Assembly (NCBI RefSeq): GCF_027943255.1
Contig: NC_072892.1
Coordinates: 32,449,792 to 32,513,791, forward strand
Origin: Anastrepha obliqua
Lineage: Eukaryota > Arthropoda > Insecta > Diptera > Tephritidae
Direction of reading: 5' to 3'
Length of the DNA stretch: 64,000 nucleotides
The first letter of the stretch is position 1; the number at the start of each line of letters is the position of its first letter. The notes beneath the pieces were generated by a model that worked only from the letters and a program-made list of their open reading frames with translations, ran no database searches and was not told the origin of the DNA. Shown here piece by piece: positions 1-11,829 of this stretch. Position numbers and translations under genes: made by a program.

Positions 1-559
1 TTCTTTATTACTTCAACTTAGACAATTTGTTCCTGTGCGTTCCTCGCTTGATGGCGGTTTAGTTCACAATGTTCTGTCTGTCCTGTCGTTCGTATCGTCA
101 ACGTCTTCGTTGGGTATGTTCGCGGTATGGTAATCTCGGTCCTTTTGTTGCGTTACATTGTTCTCGGTATTAGTCCGGTCATACACTGTGCGCTCTGTCT
201 CCTATTATGTCTGTTCGTCGTGTCCGTCATTTCCTACATAAATTATTCTTTCCATCTTCAATATTTTTCTTCATAACCTCGTAAATTTGATTTTTAATAT
301 TTGACTTTATTTTTTTTTTTAATATTTGTACACTTCATTTTAAAAATTTTTTTTTCTTAAATAAGAATTTATTTTAAATTAGCATTAATTTGAAAATCCA
401 ATTAATAAAATGCAAAATCTTCATAAAATAGAGAAAATATAAATGCGATTTTCCCCTTGAAAAATTAGGAAAAAAAAATTTATTTAGTAAATGAAAAACG
501 TTAAAATGGAATTTACTCAAAAAACTCGCATCAAATAAAATTTAAATAAATGGAAAAGC
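1..559. other. Sequence upstream of the exon-like block, no gene seen
   Basis: Positions 1-240 are of mixed composition with many CGT/TGT words; 240-559 is A/T-rich. No long reading frame, RNA gene or recognisable repeat is visible. If 560-3359 is a first exon, this would be promoter-proximal DNA, but I cannot identify a TATA box or initiator with confidence. Confidence 0.3.
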
Positions 560-3359
560 AAATGCTTTCAATTTGAAATGTGTAGAGGAGCCAAGCCAGT
601 GCGCTGCGAAGTGATACAATTCGAAAGAAGTGTAACAGCAACAACAAACTAACAAATAAAAAGTTTAAATTAAATAAAGAGCAAAGTGACGAAATACAGA
701 CAAACAAAAGCTGACAAGATACATTACTACATTCTAGTCAAATCCGACAGTGGCAACAGCCAAACAAGCATGCATATGCACATACACAAACACACACACT
801 TCGATGCATACGCTCAGGCACACATAACATATTTGCATACAAACATACCTGCGAGCATTCATGCCCCTACTCAAGTGTTGAAGAAATAGTTTTTTGCTCA
901 GCGCAGAGCAGAGCATTTGAGTAGCGGGCGGTTGTGCGGTATGTGTGGAAGTGTGTAAGTGACAGCTTGAAAAAATTAAAAACACTTTGGTGAGATATCT
1001 ACAGAAGTGAAACTATAAACCAACCGGCAAATGCTAGCTCTTAAGTCTTAAGGTATTACATAGTACAATGACAAAAACAATAACAATAACACAAACAAAA
1101 TATAAACAACAATAGTAAATGCCTATGCGACAACAACACTGTAGAACTGAAGAAGCTAAGCGCAGGGCGAATTCGCTCCATATGTACTCATACCCATACT
1201 CATGTATGTATGTGTTTATGTGTTTACACCCTTGGAGCATAAAGCTGCAAGACAACAACAATTCAAAAGTGTAACAATTGGCGCGCATAATACTCGGTAG
1301 AAAAAATCGCACTTCCCCCCCATAAGTGTAATACACACACACGCACTCACACACACACAAGTACGGCAAAAAACAAAAGCTACACGCAAAATTAACATCT
1401 TTAACAACAAAATCACCTCCACCTCCCACCCAATGAACTAACAAAAAGGAAAAAAAAGTAACAAAAATAAAAAAAGTAATCAGGAAAAATACACCACGAA
1501 AATACTCATCTCACCGGCAAACAGTCGAAATACAAATAACGAGCAGGCGGACGAACTCTTACAACCCACCAGCAGCCTACCGGCCGACCAACTTAGCCGG
1601 CCAACTAACCAACCAACCAACCATCCACCAGCTTAACGAATTCAGACGCGCGCTCGGGCAGCAGCCAAGAAGCCGAAAAAAAGGCGAGCGAGCGGCAAAC
1701 GAAGCAGTTGCGGAGAGTGAGCGAGCGGTGGTGCACGAAAAACGGTGAGGTGGTGCGTACCTACACGCATACAAGTGCACAAACACACAAACAAACGGCA
1801 AGCAAACTGCTGAGCTACTGCTGCCATACGCCCCAACGAGAGAGAAGTGGTAGTGGTGGTGGTTGCGGTCGTGGTCGTAGTCGAGTGTATGTGGAGCAGA
1901 CGGCCAGTGCGCTGAGCGTGAAGCGTGTGTGTGGTGAGCGTTTGCCGCATCGTAGCAGCTTGCCGCCTGATAATTCATCAGTATGCGGACGCGTTCCAAA
2001 CGGTACGGTGCGTTTAACAAATAAATTTCGAGCAGCAGCAGCCGAAGAGCCCCAAAGCAAGACAGTCAAAGTGTCAAGTCGAGGCAAAATTTTCCATGGC
2101 AAAGTCGAAAACGGAGTCAAAATCGAAGTCAACAACAAATCGGCATCGGCAGTTGTTGTAACATAAAGCGCTAATTGAACCAAATTTTACGTGGTTTGCA
2201 GCAAACGAATTGAAACAAGAAATTTGAATAGAATTTTGTTTTTTTTTTGGATAAAAATTAAGCTTTGTTGGTGCTTGTAAAATCAGTTAAACATCTTTTG
2301 TGAAGTGCAATGCTTAGCTGTGTGTGTTTGTGCTTGCGTGCTTTTGTGAATATTTGCCAATTGTGAGTGCGCACTTGTGTCGAAAAACTTTTGAAAAATT
2401 GTTGTCGTCATTGCAGAAGTTGGTGCAGTCCACCGATCGATCAAACAATTAACTGGCCAACGATAGCGCACGTGGTCAAAGCGGTAAACACGCGCGCACG
2501 CAGCTACAACGCGTACACGGACCACAGTTGCAAACGCGGCCGGGCTTAGCAAACAATGACACCCGTTGGAGGCTGTGCAACGATCAGCAGCGATGCAGCC
2601 AATGAAAGTGCGGCCCCATTCGAACGATGTGCTATTGCAACAACGGTAAAATGTAGACGTTAAGTGCGCAAACCGAGCCGGCTTTCCACAAACCGAAGAA
2701 AAAAATCAAAATATTTGCAAATAGAAATTTTTATAGTTAAAACAAAAAAAAAAAAGAATATTTCGATAAAAATTGGAGCTAAATTTTCTGTGGTACAAAA
2801 GAAATTAGTCTCCAAGCGTGAATTTCGCAAAATTTTTACATACGAAAATTTTCACTTAGAAATTCCAAAACGTCAACTAACAAATGTGTTTGAAGAAAAA
2901 AATAGTGAATATTTTTAATAACAAAAAATAGTTGAAAAACCCAAATACAATAAAATTGAAAGCAAGCATAAATATTTCAAAATAAGCAGCAAAAAATAAG
3001 CAAAGTGCAGAGTAAAGAGAGCAAAAGTGCAGCCACAAAGCAGAAAAAAAAAAATTCGCGAAAATAGCAGAATTTGAAAATTCAAGCAAAAATGTCATGC
3101 GATAAGCGATTTTGTGAAAATGCGAAAATACGAAAGATTTCCTCTTGCAAGTTTCTGAGTGCTGTGGCTTGTGAAAAAATTGATTTACATAAAAGCAAAA
3201 GTTACCATTTGTGGCTAGTACGAAGAGAGCAAGAAAAATAAAATACAAAAACAAAATAACTACAGCAAAGCCATTATAACTGCTTCATCTCCTGCGTGTA
3301 AGGGGCTAAGCGATTTGGCCGGCCTAAATAAGCGCATACAAGCGGTGAAAGGGAAAAAG
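560..3359 (+). other. Putative long 5' untranslated first exon
   Basis: Unlike its flanks, this 2.8-kb stretch is complex, non-repetitive and rich in AAC/CAA/AAAGTG words on the plus strand (for example 620-700, 1065-1130, 2040-2170), which is typical of long 5' leaders of regulatory genes in flies. It also holds CAG/CAA runs (2032-2043), AC dinucleotide runs and short open frames without convincing protein-like content. The open frame at 1708-2166 begins at TTG, not ATG, so I do not call it a gene. The block ends where sequence turns abruptly T-rich (from 3361), next to a possible splice donor. The start is chosen by composition only. The gene cannot be named, and a lncRNA exon is an alternative. 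Confidence 0.4.
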
Positions 3360-3366
3360 GTAGGCA
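3355..3366 (+). other. Possible 5' splice site
   Basis: AAAAAG|GTAGGC with the GT at 3360-3361. It sits exactly at the compositional change from AC/A-rich exon-like to T-rich intron-like sequence. It departs from the common GTAAGT/GTRAGT consensus at positions +4 and +6, so support is modest. Confidence 0.3.
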
Positions 3367-4310
3367 ATCACTTAATTTTTTCTTCCTAATATATTTATTT
3401 ATGCAACTTAGGCACTTACTTGCGCGCACACATACATATGCATTTGTGTGTATTTACGCATAGAAGCACCCGTAGATTATTAAGTTATCTCGCTAGAAAC
3501 ATCAAATGATTATTTATGTAATTTTTCACCAAATCACATTTTCGATTCCACTACATAGATTTAATTTGTCAGTGTCTCTTTTCTTGCTCAATTACATAAT
3601 GCAAATGTGTGTGCGATAAAATACGTATTGCTCGTATGTTTGCCGGTGAGTGAGTGAGCAAATTGAGTGTATGAATGAATTTTCACGTTTAAGCGAATTT
3701 TCAAATGACTTTATTGTTTTTGCGTATTTTTTTTTCTTTTTTGAAAATTTATATTATTTTTGCTTTTGTTTTTGTATTGTTGTGCTGTCGTCGATTGTGT
3801 TATCTTTGTGCCGCTAGTAGGAAGTTGTGATTGGGCGAGAACTTTCGTGACTCTACTTAGAGATACTTGCGTACGCACATATTTAGATTGTCGCTGATAA
3901 TTTAAGATTTAGACAGGCCGCCTAAGTAGGAACCATGCAAATGTAGTGGATATCCTATATAGATATGTGTGCGTGTGTGTGTGTGTACGCATGTTGTACA
4001 AGAGTTATGCAATTGAAAAATTTGAACAAGCAGGAACAGAAGCGTATGTATGTATGTATGCATTTTTGTGTTTTTATAGGTTTAATTTGCTGAAGTGAAA
4101 ATGAAAGTTTGTTGACTTGTTTATCAGGAAATGAAAATTATTCGACCAAGACAAAAAAAAAATAAAGCGTAACTAATCCAAGTATTTTTTATAAATTTTA
4201 AAAGCGCCCTGTCGCGTTAATTCTGGAGATGTAAAAAGTGTCAGAAAATTGAGTTGAGAGGCCGAACATTGTTTCCATGTAAAATGACATGATTAAGAAC
4301 TCAGCAAAAT
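3361..4310. other. Intron-like T-rich stretch
   Basis: T-rich, no reading frame of note. It contains a GT run at 3972-3986 and a TATG run near 4043-4060. Nothing else recognised. Confidence 0.4.
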
Positions 4311-4750
4311 ATTTAGCTTAAGCATAATTTTTTGTTGCAAATAAATATTCCTTTTTTTTAAGTAAAAATAATGTTTTGCTCAAAAAACTGGCAAAGTAAC
4401 TCATTCACTTTTTTATATACAGTAAAACAGTAAATACTTATATTGAGAAAAAAATATTTTTTTTTCTCTTTTAATGAATAAACACCTTCTTTAACAAAAA
4501 TATATGTTTTTTAAATTAAGTTTTTACAAATATGTTTTTGAGTGAAATTTTTATTTAAAAATTTTGTTTCACTTTCTTCTATTCATAAATTCTTGAAGTA
4601 AGTATTTGCTTGAAAAACTAACAGAGTAACTGGCCCATATTTATATATACATATATTTTTTTAAGTAAAAACAATTTTTTGTTTCCAACTATTTTTTACT
4701 CTATAAATAAATAAAAAATACTTTCTTTGATAAAAATATAAATTTTTTAA
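4310..4750. repeat. Diverged AT-rich tandem repeat, unit about 230 bp
   Basis: Matching landmarks recur about 230-235 bp apart: CTCAAAAAACTGGCAAAGTAAC near 4379 against CTTGAAAAACTAACAGAGTAAC near 4609, and CTTCTTTAACAAAAATATA near 4487 against CTTTCTTTGATAAAAATATA near 4721. The last unit is interrupted by the TTAA-flanked element that begins at 4751. Confidence 0.55.
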
Positions 4751-4934
4751 GGGGTTAGGGGAAGTCAGAGGCCCGAAAAAATTATGATTTTCAATAATTT
4801 GTTTTCCTTCGATCGGGCTCGAGTTTTTTATGTTTTTCAAAAGCAGTGTAAATTTTATTGGAATATTCCAAGCGGTCTTTAAGTTACTGTGATCACCAGT
4901 TCAAAAAACATAGTTTTGAGAAAAACGTATTTAA

Positions 4935-5678
4935 GGGGTTATATACTTTGTGAGCCCGTAAAAATGGACAATTGTCATAATTTTTTATTAATTTTTTTTC
5001 AGAACTTTTATTCAAATGAGACATATATAATACTGAAGGGTAACTCTCGAACAATACATTTTGGTGTTTTTATTTAAAAGAATGTTATTATTTATTGTTG
5101 ATATCGCCCCTCCCCCGAAGCGCTGTTTTTTAGAAGAGGCTTGCGGTGATTACGGTAGCGCATGAGCAGCTCAACTGAAATCAAAAAAATTAAATGATTA
5201 TTGTAGAAAAATGTTTTTTTAGTGAATCTGAACGGTTTATTTACCCAAAAAAAATGTTCTCGATATGAAAACCGCTTTGCACCAAAAAAACGATTTTTGA
5301 GGAGTAGAAAAATTCAAAAAAAATTAATTCCAGCGAACTATGCAAATATTTATAAAAAGTGAACCGTTCGGATTCACGAGGTTGTAACTTCGAATAATTA
5401 AAAAAAAGTTTATGCAAATCGGTCAAATAGTTTTTGATAAATAATGATCACCGCGACGGTAATTTTCAAAAAACACGACTTCAAGATAATCACGTCTAAA
5501 GTTTTGCGTGCACTTCATTTATGGATAATTTGCGTTCTTCCACGGTCTGTAACTTTCGTTCTAGTGCTCCGATCTTAATGATTTTTTGAATTTATATTTT
5601 TAAGATGATGTACTTTTAGAACATGCCATAAAAAAATTTTCGATTCTTTAGTCCAACACAAGGTACATATATATCCCC
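4935..5678. mobile_element. Inner TTAA-flanked inverted-repeat element
   Basis: The left boundary is TTAA (4931-4934) followed by GGGGTTATATACTTTGTG. The right boundary reads CACAAGGTACATATATATCCCC then TTAA (5679-5682). Both ends share GGGG, an A/T-rich TATA block and C(T/C)TTGTG. It is probably a related, non-autonomous element nested in, or forming part of, the 4751-6067 element. No coding sequence seen. Confidence 0.5.
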
Positions 5679-5732
5679 TTAAAGTTTTACTATCGATTTG
5701 TGTAGAGTTATACGAATTATTTAATTACTTAC

Positions 5733-5934
5733 ACTGTGTCATCTATTCCTGGACCATATATCAGTTCTTCAGCCGTCATAGCAGCTTTCAAAATATCGAT
5801 TTGCTGTTGTCTACGTAGCATTCTACCTTCTCGAGTGTTGTCGTTAGCGCGCTTATCTGCCACTTTCAGACGTGCAGCATCCATTTGTTCAGCATACGAA
5901 CACTCCGTAGCGCCCGAGTGCCCTTTGTTAATTG
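5733..5934 (-). CDS. Exon-like reading frame inside a TTAA element, unrecognised protein (partial)
   Basis: The minus-strand frame is open for 80 codons (5729-5971) and begins with GTG right after a stop, so no ATG start is present. Its composition is protein-like, unlike the AT-rich surroundings: a charged stretch with AARLKVADKRANDN, an RRQQQ basic/glutamine run and a C-terminal EELIYGPGIDD. It is bounded by a plausible acceptor (TTATTCAG, ending 5935) and a near-perfect donor (GTAAGT, 5732-5727), giving a 202-nt internal exon. I do not recognise the family. It could be part of the element's own multi-exon protein, a captured host exon, or a decayed gene fragment. Its position between the inner element and the outer right end favours the first two. 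Confidence 0.4.
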
Positions 5935-6071
5935 CTGAATAACTCGAAAAGTAGATATTTGTCGGATTCACTTACAATTTTCACACAATATTTTTAAGAT
6001 ATTATACTTTAAGAAAATGCAAAAAAAAAAAAAAATTTTTTTGCAAATTATGACTACCGCTAACCCCTTAA

Positions 6072-6370
6072 GTAAATTGTTTCGAATAATTTTTTTTCTT
6101 GCATTTTTATCTGCTTTCTTTTATGAAACTACTTGTATTCGGAAACAATTTTTATTAAACAATTTTGTTTCATTTTTGGTTTCATTGAAGTAGAGTAATT
6201 TTTTATTCGCACTAATTATATTATAAAATCTAAATTAATTTGGTTATTTCAAACGAGCTTTTCTTTTACTGCCTGATTACGCTTCAGTAGTAATGGTTGA
6301 TTGATTTGTTGATTGGTCCTTCATTTCTAATTATTAATTATGGAATGATTAAAGTTTATTAATTAAGCTA
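6072..6370. other. AT-rich spacer
   Basis: Continuation of the AT-rich array flank after the right TTAA of the 4751-6067 element. No gene seen. Confidence 0.3.
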
Positions 6371-8540
6371 AACAAAAAAATCTTTATTTAACGTAAATAA
6401 ATTTGTGTTTTGAGATGGAAATGTTAAATTAACATAAACTAAAAATGATTCGTTAAATTTCAAATTAAAAATATCAATGTGAAACAAGAAAAAACATTTA
6501 TTAGAAGAAATAAATTTTGGCTTCGCCTTACATTGGTAAGGTTGAAGCCAAACTAACTTTTCTCTAAGAAAAGAACGAAACATGGTTTATTTAACAACTA
6601 AAATTATAAAGTAAAAGAAATTAAGAACTATTAAGTAAAAATCCGATTAAAAATAGTTTTTTTTAAACACAAATTATTCATTAAAAATTTAACAACTATT
6701 AATGCAAAGAAGGTTATAAATAAAATATTAAAAAAGTATAAAAATTATTAATTAAATTTATTATTAGGAATGTTTAATGTGAAACAAAGAAAAAATAAAA
6801 AAGTGTGTTTGACCAAAATAAATTTTTGATTCGTACAAACATTTTGGTTCGGTTGAAGCAAAAATAATGGGTTTTTAATGAATAACAAACAAAAAACACA
6901 AGCAAAATGGTGTTTTTAATCAAAATAAATTTTTGCTTTGAAGTGAAAATCAAATATTGAAAGAAACCAAAAATTGTTTAGGAAAAATCAAATTAAAAAT
7001 AATTTAAAACATAATGCAGATTATTATTTAAACAAAATTTAAAATTATTAATGTGAAAATTCAAAAAAAGCATTAATTAAAGAAAGGCTAAAAACTATTC
7101 ATTAAAAATCAAATTAAAAATTATTAGTATAAAACAAAAAAAGGATAAAAATAAATTTTTTATACGGATAAACTATTCAAAATAATAATAGAAATAATGA
7201 GGATTATTATTCAAACAAAATTTAAAATTATTAATGTGAAAATTTTAAAAAACCATTAATTAAAGAATGATTAAAAGTCAAATTAAAAATTAATATAAAA
7301 CAAAAAAAGCATAAAAATAAATTTTTGGTTCGAAAACTATTCGAGTTGGCTGAAGCTAAAATAATGTTTTTCTCTATTTACTCCTAATTTTCTTTTTCAT
7401 AAACTTTTTTTTTGGCATATCTGCAAACAGTTTATTACCAGGGTTGGGTATTTTGCATTACAATTAATTTTTTTCATTATCACTACAAGTTTTTGAAAGG
7501 AAAATTAATTTAAATTTTTAAATTTAAATTTAAAAGTTAAAAAAATGTTTTTTAATAAAAATTAGTCAATAGAGAAACTAAAAATTAGTAATGTAAAACA
7601 AAAAAAAAAAAAAATTTAACTTAAATTCTTTACTTAACCGGAATATATTTTTGCTTCGTGCGAACATCTTTGTTGGGTTGAGGTCAAAATAGTTTCTAAC
7701 TAATTTTTCATGACTTGTATTGTTTTTTTTGTTAATAGTTTCTTGACACACGCAAAACTTAAAGAGAAAAAACAAAAATATTTTTAAGTGCGTAATTTTT
7801 TATTCCAAAAAAATATTTTTTTGTTCTTAATAAAAATTATTAATAAAAAAATTAAAATTTATTCTGTAAAAATCAAGCTAAAAATAAGTTTTTTTCTAAT
7901 AAAACTTATTCATAAAAAAATAAACTAATTATAATATATTCCAAAAAAAGTTTGTTTTTTGTTTTTAATAAAAATTATAAATAAAAAAAGTAAAATTTAT
8001 GCAGTAAACCTCAATGTAAAAATAAGTATTTTTAATAAAATTTATTCATAAAAAATTAAATTAATTATATAATTCCAAGAAAAGTATTTTTTTTTGTTAA
8101 TAAAAAAATTAAAATTTATTCAGTAAAAATCAAGCTAAAAATAAGTTTTTTATTGAAACTTATACATAAAAAATTAAATTAATTATATTATTTCGAAAAA
8201 GTTTTTGTTTTGATTTTAATAAAAATTATTAATAAAAAAATTAAAATTCAGTAAATAAATTCCGTAAAAATCAAGCTGAAAAAAAGATTTTTTTAGTAAA
8301 ACTTATTCATGAAAAATTAAATTAATTATATTATTCCAAAAAAAGTATTTCTTTTGTTTGTAATAAAAATTATCCATAATTAATCAGTAAAAATCAAGCT
8401 AAAAATAAGTATTTTTTCATAAAACTTATTCATAAAAAATTAAAAACTATCAATGTAAAGAATAGTAAAAATTATTAGTTAAAAACAGTTAAAAATTTAT
8501 TAATCAGAAACCAAATTAAACATTTTTAATTTGAAGCAAA
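6370..8540. repeat. AT-rich degenerate tandem repeats
   Basis: Two repeat styles. From about 6370 to 7770, blocks with AAACAAAAAAAGCATAAAAATA followed by AATTTTTGGTTCG and a GGTTGAAGC-like word recur irregularly. From about 7820 to 8450, a unit of roughly 115-140 bp recurs about five times, marked by AAATCAAGCTAAAAATAAG or its variants near 7870, 8010, 8127, 8267 and 8388. No protein-coding content. Confidence 0.55.
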
Positions 8541-8587
8541 GAGGAAAACCACGCATTTTGGATTGGTAAATGGAGCCCGTGAAAGTC

Positions 8588-8681
8588 AAAATAAAGATTT
8601 TCATCACTCAAAATAATTCTTTTTATTCAATAAGAAAGGTATGCACAAACAAAATGGATGATTAATTTGGCGCCACCTTGT
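8588..8681 (+). mobile_element. MITE fragment (GGTGGCGC family), one end only
   Basis: About 94 bp matching the right half of the family: AAAGATTTTCATCACTCAAAA, then an AT-rich part, then GGATGATTAATTT(GG)CGCCACCTTG followed by TA. The other half is missing. Confidence 0.7.
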
Positions 8682-8684
8682 ACT

Positions 8685-9489
8685 TCGACACATTCCACTA
8701 GTTGAATTATGAAATGTCCACTTGGTCAAATTGTGTTTGGTGCGTAGATATTTTGGGCCTGTGCAAAGCCATCGGACGTCGAAGGGCATCGAAGGTTCTT
8801 TGAATGCTTAACATTAGTATAGATGATAAGGTGACTTTGAAACAAGTGACAAGGTAACGGGAAAGGCACCTTGATTCTTGATAATTCCGCTATCGTTGTC
8901 TTCAAGTTTATCTCACTCCATCACTTCACGCGCACACAAAAACTCTGGGTGTTTTCAAAATGTTGACTCTTCTACTATTCAGATTTTTTGTAACCATGAC
9001 AGCAGCGACTGCTTTAACACGTGCAAGGCGTTAGTAGGGTGACGCAATCAGAACGCAAATCTTTTTTTATTAATAAAAAAGAAAAAAAATTGTTGTGTGG
9101 ATATTTTTATTTCATCATATTTTTTAGTCTGTGGCATTTGCGCATATCAAAGTTTCGATGACTTTGTAATACAGTTCGAGTGGCAAGAGTATAATAACGC
9201 ATATGATTTCGTTCCTCGGCCTTGACATCATTCTGTGCGTATTGGCAGAGACTCCAAAGAAAACAAGTGCAATGATGTCACATTGCAAGATCTCGACGGC
9301 GGTTTGATCTCGTTGTTTCATGATATACACCTTGAAAACCTCGTTCACAATAGCGCTATTGTTTCATGCGCTGTGTGGCGTCGTCACGTTGAAACCACAT
9401 ATTGCTCCTCATTATCATCATGGTTCCTCGAGCTCCGTTGTGGAGCTTTTCCATCCCTTTCTAATCCCTGCTTTTGCTTTTACTTGCCG
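8685..9489. other. No gene recognised
   Basis: Mixed-composition sequence. Short frames on both strands show no domain I recognise. The part next to 9490 could be a further decayed portion of the LINE remnant that follows. Confidence 0.3.
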
Positions 9490-9965
9490 CCACGTCAGGT
9501 TTTGGTTTCACCATCAGCATCTATGTAGGTTTGCCTCGGTTCTGCTAACTCTGGGGATTCCAGTTTATTGCTTGCCTGTGCCTCTCTTGCGTATCGTATG
9601 GCCGAGCCACCTGCACTTGCGCTCTCTGATATCTTGCGCGAGCAGTGTTTGTTGGCATCGTCGCAAATACGCAGGATGTACCTCAGACTACGGTTTACAA
9701 ACACGCAGCGTTTGAATGGTTCCTGCTCGTAGACTCCATGTTTCACAAGCATAGAAAAGGACAGAATTAACCTTTGAATTAAAGATTCGAAGTTTGGTAC
9801 GGCCGCTGATTCGTTTTGCTAGCCACACAGGTCGGAGATTAGCAAATGCGTTTCTTGCTTTCTGCAGCCTTGTGAAAACATTACTTTTGTTGCCCCCTTT
9901 GCCGTGAATTGGCTTGCAAGATATTGAAACTGAATGTCGCTCCTTGACTAAGTTTAACAAAAAAA
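9490..9965 (-). mobile_element. LINE remnant, C-terminal reverse-transcriptase region
   Basis: Minus-strand frames 9688-9999 and 9495-9752 join across a frameshift and resemble the region downstream of the RT catalytic core in endonuclease-type non-LTR retrotransposons: RLQKARNAFANLRPVW, RISGRTKLRIFNS, SVLFYACETW, then in the other frame RSLRYILRI. The YACETW and RCLRYILRI-type words are hallmarks of this class. The copy is truncated at both ends and frameshifted, hence inactive. The 14.5-kb remnant may belong to the same broad family. Confidence 0.75.
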
Positions 9966-10124
9966 AAAAAATGAAAATATCCGAAATAACTGCTGCCAAA
10001 GATCTGCATCACCCTTGAGACACCCTATGATTTTTATTTAATTTATAGTAAAATTGTTTAAAATCACTGAGATGGGAAGTCCATTACAGAATTTTCTAGT
10101 AGTGGGGTTGTAGCCTTTTTGTCT

Positions 10125-10195
10125 TCTGAGGCGGCATAAAGTTGCACGCCTCTCCAATTGTGGAACAACATCCACTTGGCGCATGCCATCAATTG
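10125..10195 (+). mobile_element. SINE 3' fragment
   Basis: The stretch from GAGGCGGCATAAAG through CTCCAATTGTGGAACAACATC and GGCGCATGCC matches the 3' part of the tRNA-derived SINE family seen at 30243-30548, in the opposite orientation. Only the 3' section is present. Confidence 0.55.
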
Positions 10196-10199
10196 GAGG

Positions 10200-11386
10200 G
10201 CAAACACGACCAAACATTCAACCAAAGCTGCACGCACTAAATATACTTAAATATGCAAATCAAGCTATTCTTCCCCTACAAATGTTGTTTTACAACTGCA
10301 AGTTCCCACACCATCCATCTCCACATCATCCACTCCCAACACCACGCATTCTCCACTCGTTCCAACACTAACTAGTCTATTATTTTAATACCCACTCCCC
10401 TGTTGCTGTCAAACAAAAGGGTTTTAAGTGATGCCACCAGGCCAAGCCAGCCTCTTTGGCTCCAAGTAAATAATTTAAACAAAAATAAATATCAGTAAAG
10501 AGCACATCAACGTATCTACATTTGTATAATGCATGCCTACCCATATACGAATATGTAATGAGTGTGTGTGTGTGCATAAAATAACTTTCGCTCTCAATAC
10601 ACCGACACGCCAATAACCTCAGCAAAAGAAAATAAAAAAAAACTATAACCTCAACTGTTAGTTGTTTCTTATCATTGAATTTATGCAACAACAAGCAAAC
10701 AAAAACAAAAGTAAAATAAAACAAACCAACGACAGAAATGACAAAAGCAGACGAAACCAGATGGCGACAAGTGGTGGGAGCGCAAGTGGCGGTGGGTAGG
10801 AATACGAGTATGCAGACAAGTGGCAAAAATCAAATACATTTTTTCGCACAGTAACCGACTGACTTAGATTCTTGCGGGCTACCTAACTTGGAAGCTTGTC
10901 TGAGACTGGGTTGACTTGCTGAGACTAAGCTTGCTGGCTGACTGGCTGGCTAACGGCCGCGCGAAGTTTATTTGCACATGCACATACATACGCACACCTT
11001 CATGCGGAAGTGTGTCTGTCTGTCATAGTTCAACGCAAAAAATTGTAATCAAAACAAAACCGCTAAACTTGGAAGTGTAAAAGCACATAATTTTACATTT
11101 TTTTGCATGTGCAGAAAATCTTTTAAATTTGGTGGAAGAAGCTAGAGGAAGGCATGTGACTGATTATGAATGAATGAATTATGATGATTTAATCTTAGTA
11201 CGCTCTTTTATTACCTTCCGTGTATGTGTGTATGTATGTATGTATGTATGTATGCAGTTAAGTAGCGCCTTTACAAATTATGCAATCAAATTCTAATCAT
11301 TTTCTTCGAATTTATATTTCGGGTGTTTCTGTGCTTATCGCATAATTTCGTTCAGTATCTTAGGGCAACAAAGATTATACATATAT
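10200..11386. other. No gene recognised
   Basis: Mixed A/C-rich and AT-rich sequence with a CTGGCTGACTGGCTGG run near 10928-10948 and a (GTAT)n microsatellite at 11221-11254. Frames here begin at alternative codons and have low-complexity content. Confidence 0.3.
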
Positions 11387-11829
11387 ACAAGGTGGCGCAA
11401 ATTTGAGCAGCCAACTTTTTTTTGTATGACTTTTTTACTATAAAAAAAACGAAAAAATATTTTGAGTGATGGAAATCTTTATATTGAGTTTTACGCGCTC
11501 AATTGCTTTTGTGTTTGTATGCTGCAGCTCTGCAATTCGCAAGTGTTAAATATTACTGACGTTCGTCACCATTTGGAAAAAATTACAAATCGTCCGATAG
11601 GGTGATTAATTTTGCGCCACCTTTATAAAGTAAAAAATTCACTGATTCAAAACTTATTTTTTTCTTTTCAATATTTTATTAATATAATTTTTTTCCGATA
11701 GGGTGATTAATTTTGTGCCACCTTTATAAAGTAAAAAAATTCACTGATTCAAAACTTATTTTTTTCTTTTCAATATTTTATTAATATAATTTTTTTCCGA
11801 TTGGGTGATTAATTTTGCGCCACCTTATA
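11387..11829 (+). mobile_element. MITE (GGTGGCGC family) with tandemly repeated end
   Basis: Left end ACAAGGTGGCGCAAAT at 11387, central body on the reverse orientation of other copies (GTATGCTGCAGCTCTGCAATTC), then three successive end motifs GGTGATTAATTTTGCGCCACC or variants. Landmark CCGAT before each falls at 11594, 11695 and 11797, so the tandem unit is 101-102 bp and carries the terminal inverted repeat. The array ends at CACCTTATA. No coding capacity. Confidence 0.8.

Larger units (their letters stand above)
4751..6067. mobile_element. TTAA-flanked inverted-repeat element, composite
   Basis: Left end TTAA|GGGGTTAGGGGAAGTC (TTAA at 4747-4750) and right end GACTACCGCTAACCCC|TTAA (TTAA at 6068-6071). 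The right end reverse-complemented gives GGGGTTAGCGGTAGTC, so 14 of 16 bases match. TTAA target duplications are known for piggyBac-like and some Sola-type elements; no transposase with a recognisable DDD motif is seen here, so the class is inferred from the ends only. The 1317-bp element contains a second TTAA element (4935-5678) and a minus-strand exon-like frame (5733-5934). It sits inside the ~230-bp tandem array. Confidence 0.6.

Noticed and set aside
1034..1444. 136-codon minus-strand frame in the leader-like block
   Set aside because: The Cys/Val/Tyr-rich translation is the complement of AC-repeat DNA, not a protein signature.
1708..2166. 152-codon open frame on the plus strand
   Set aside because: It begins at TTG, has no ATG-supported start, no recognisable domain, and lies in AC/G-rich leader-like sequence with open frames on both strands.
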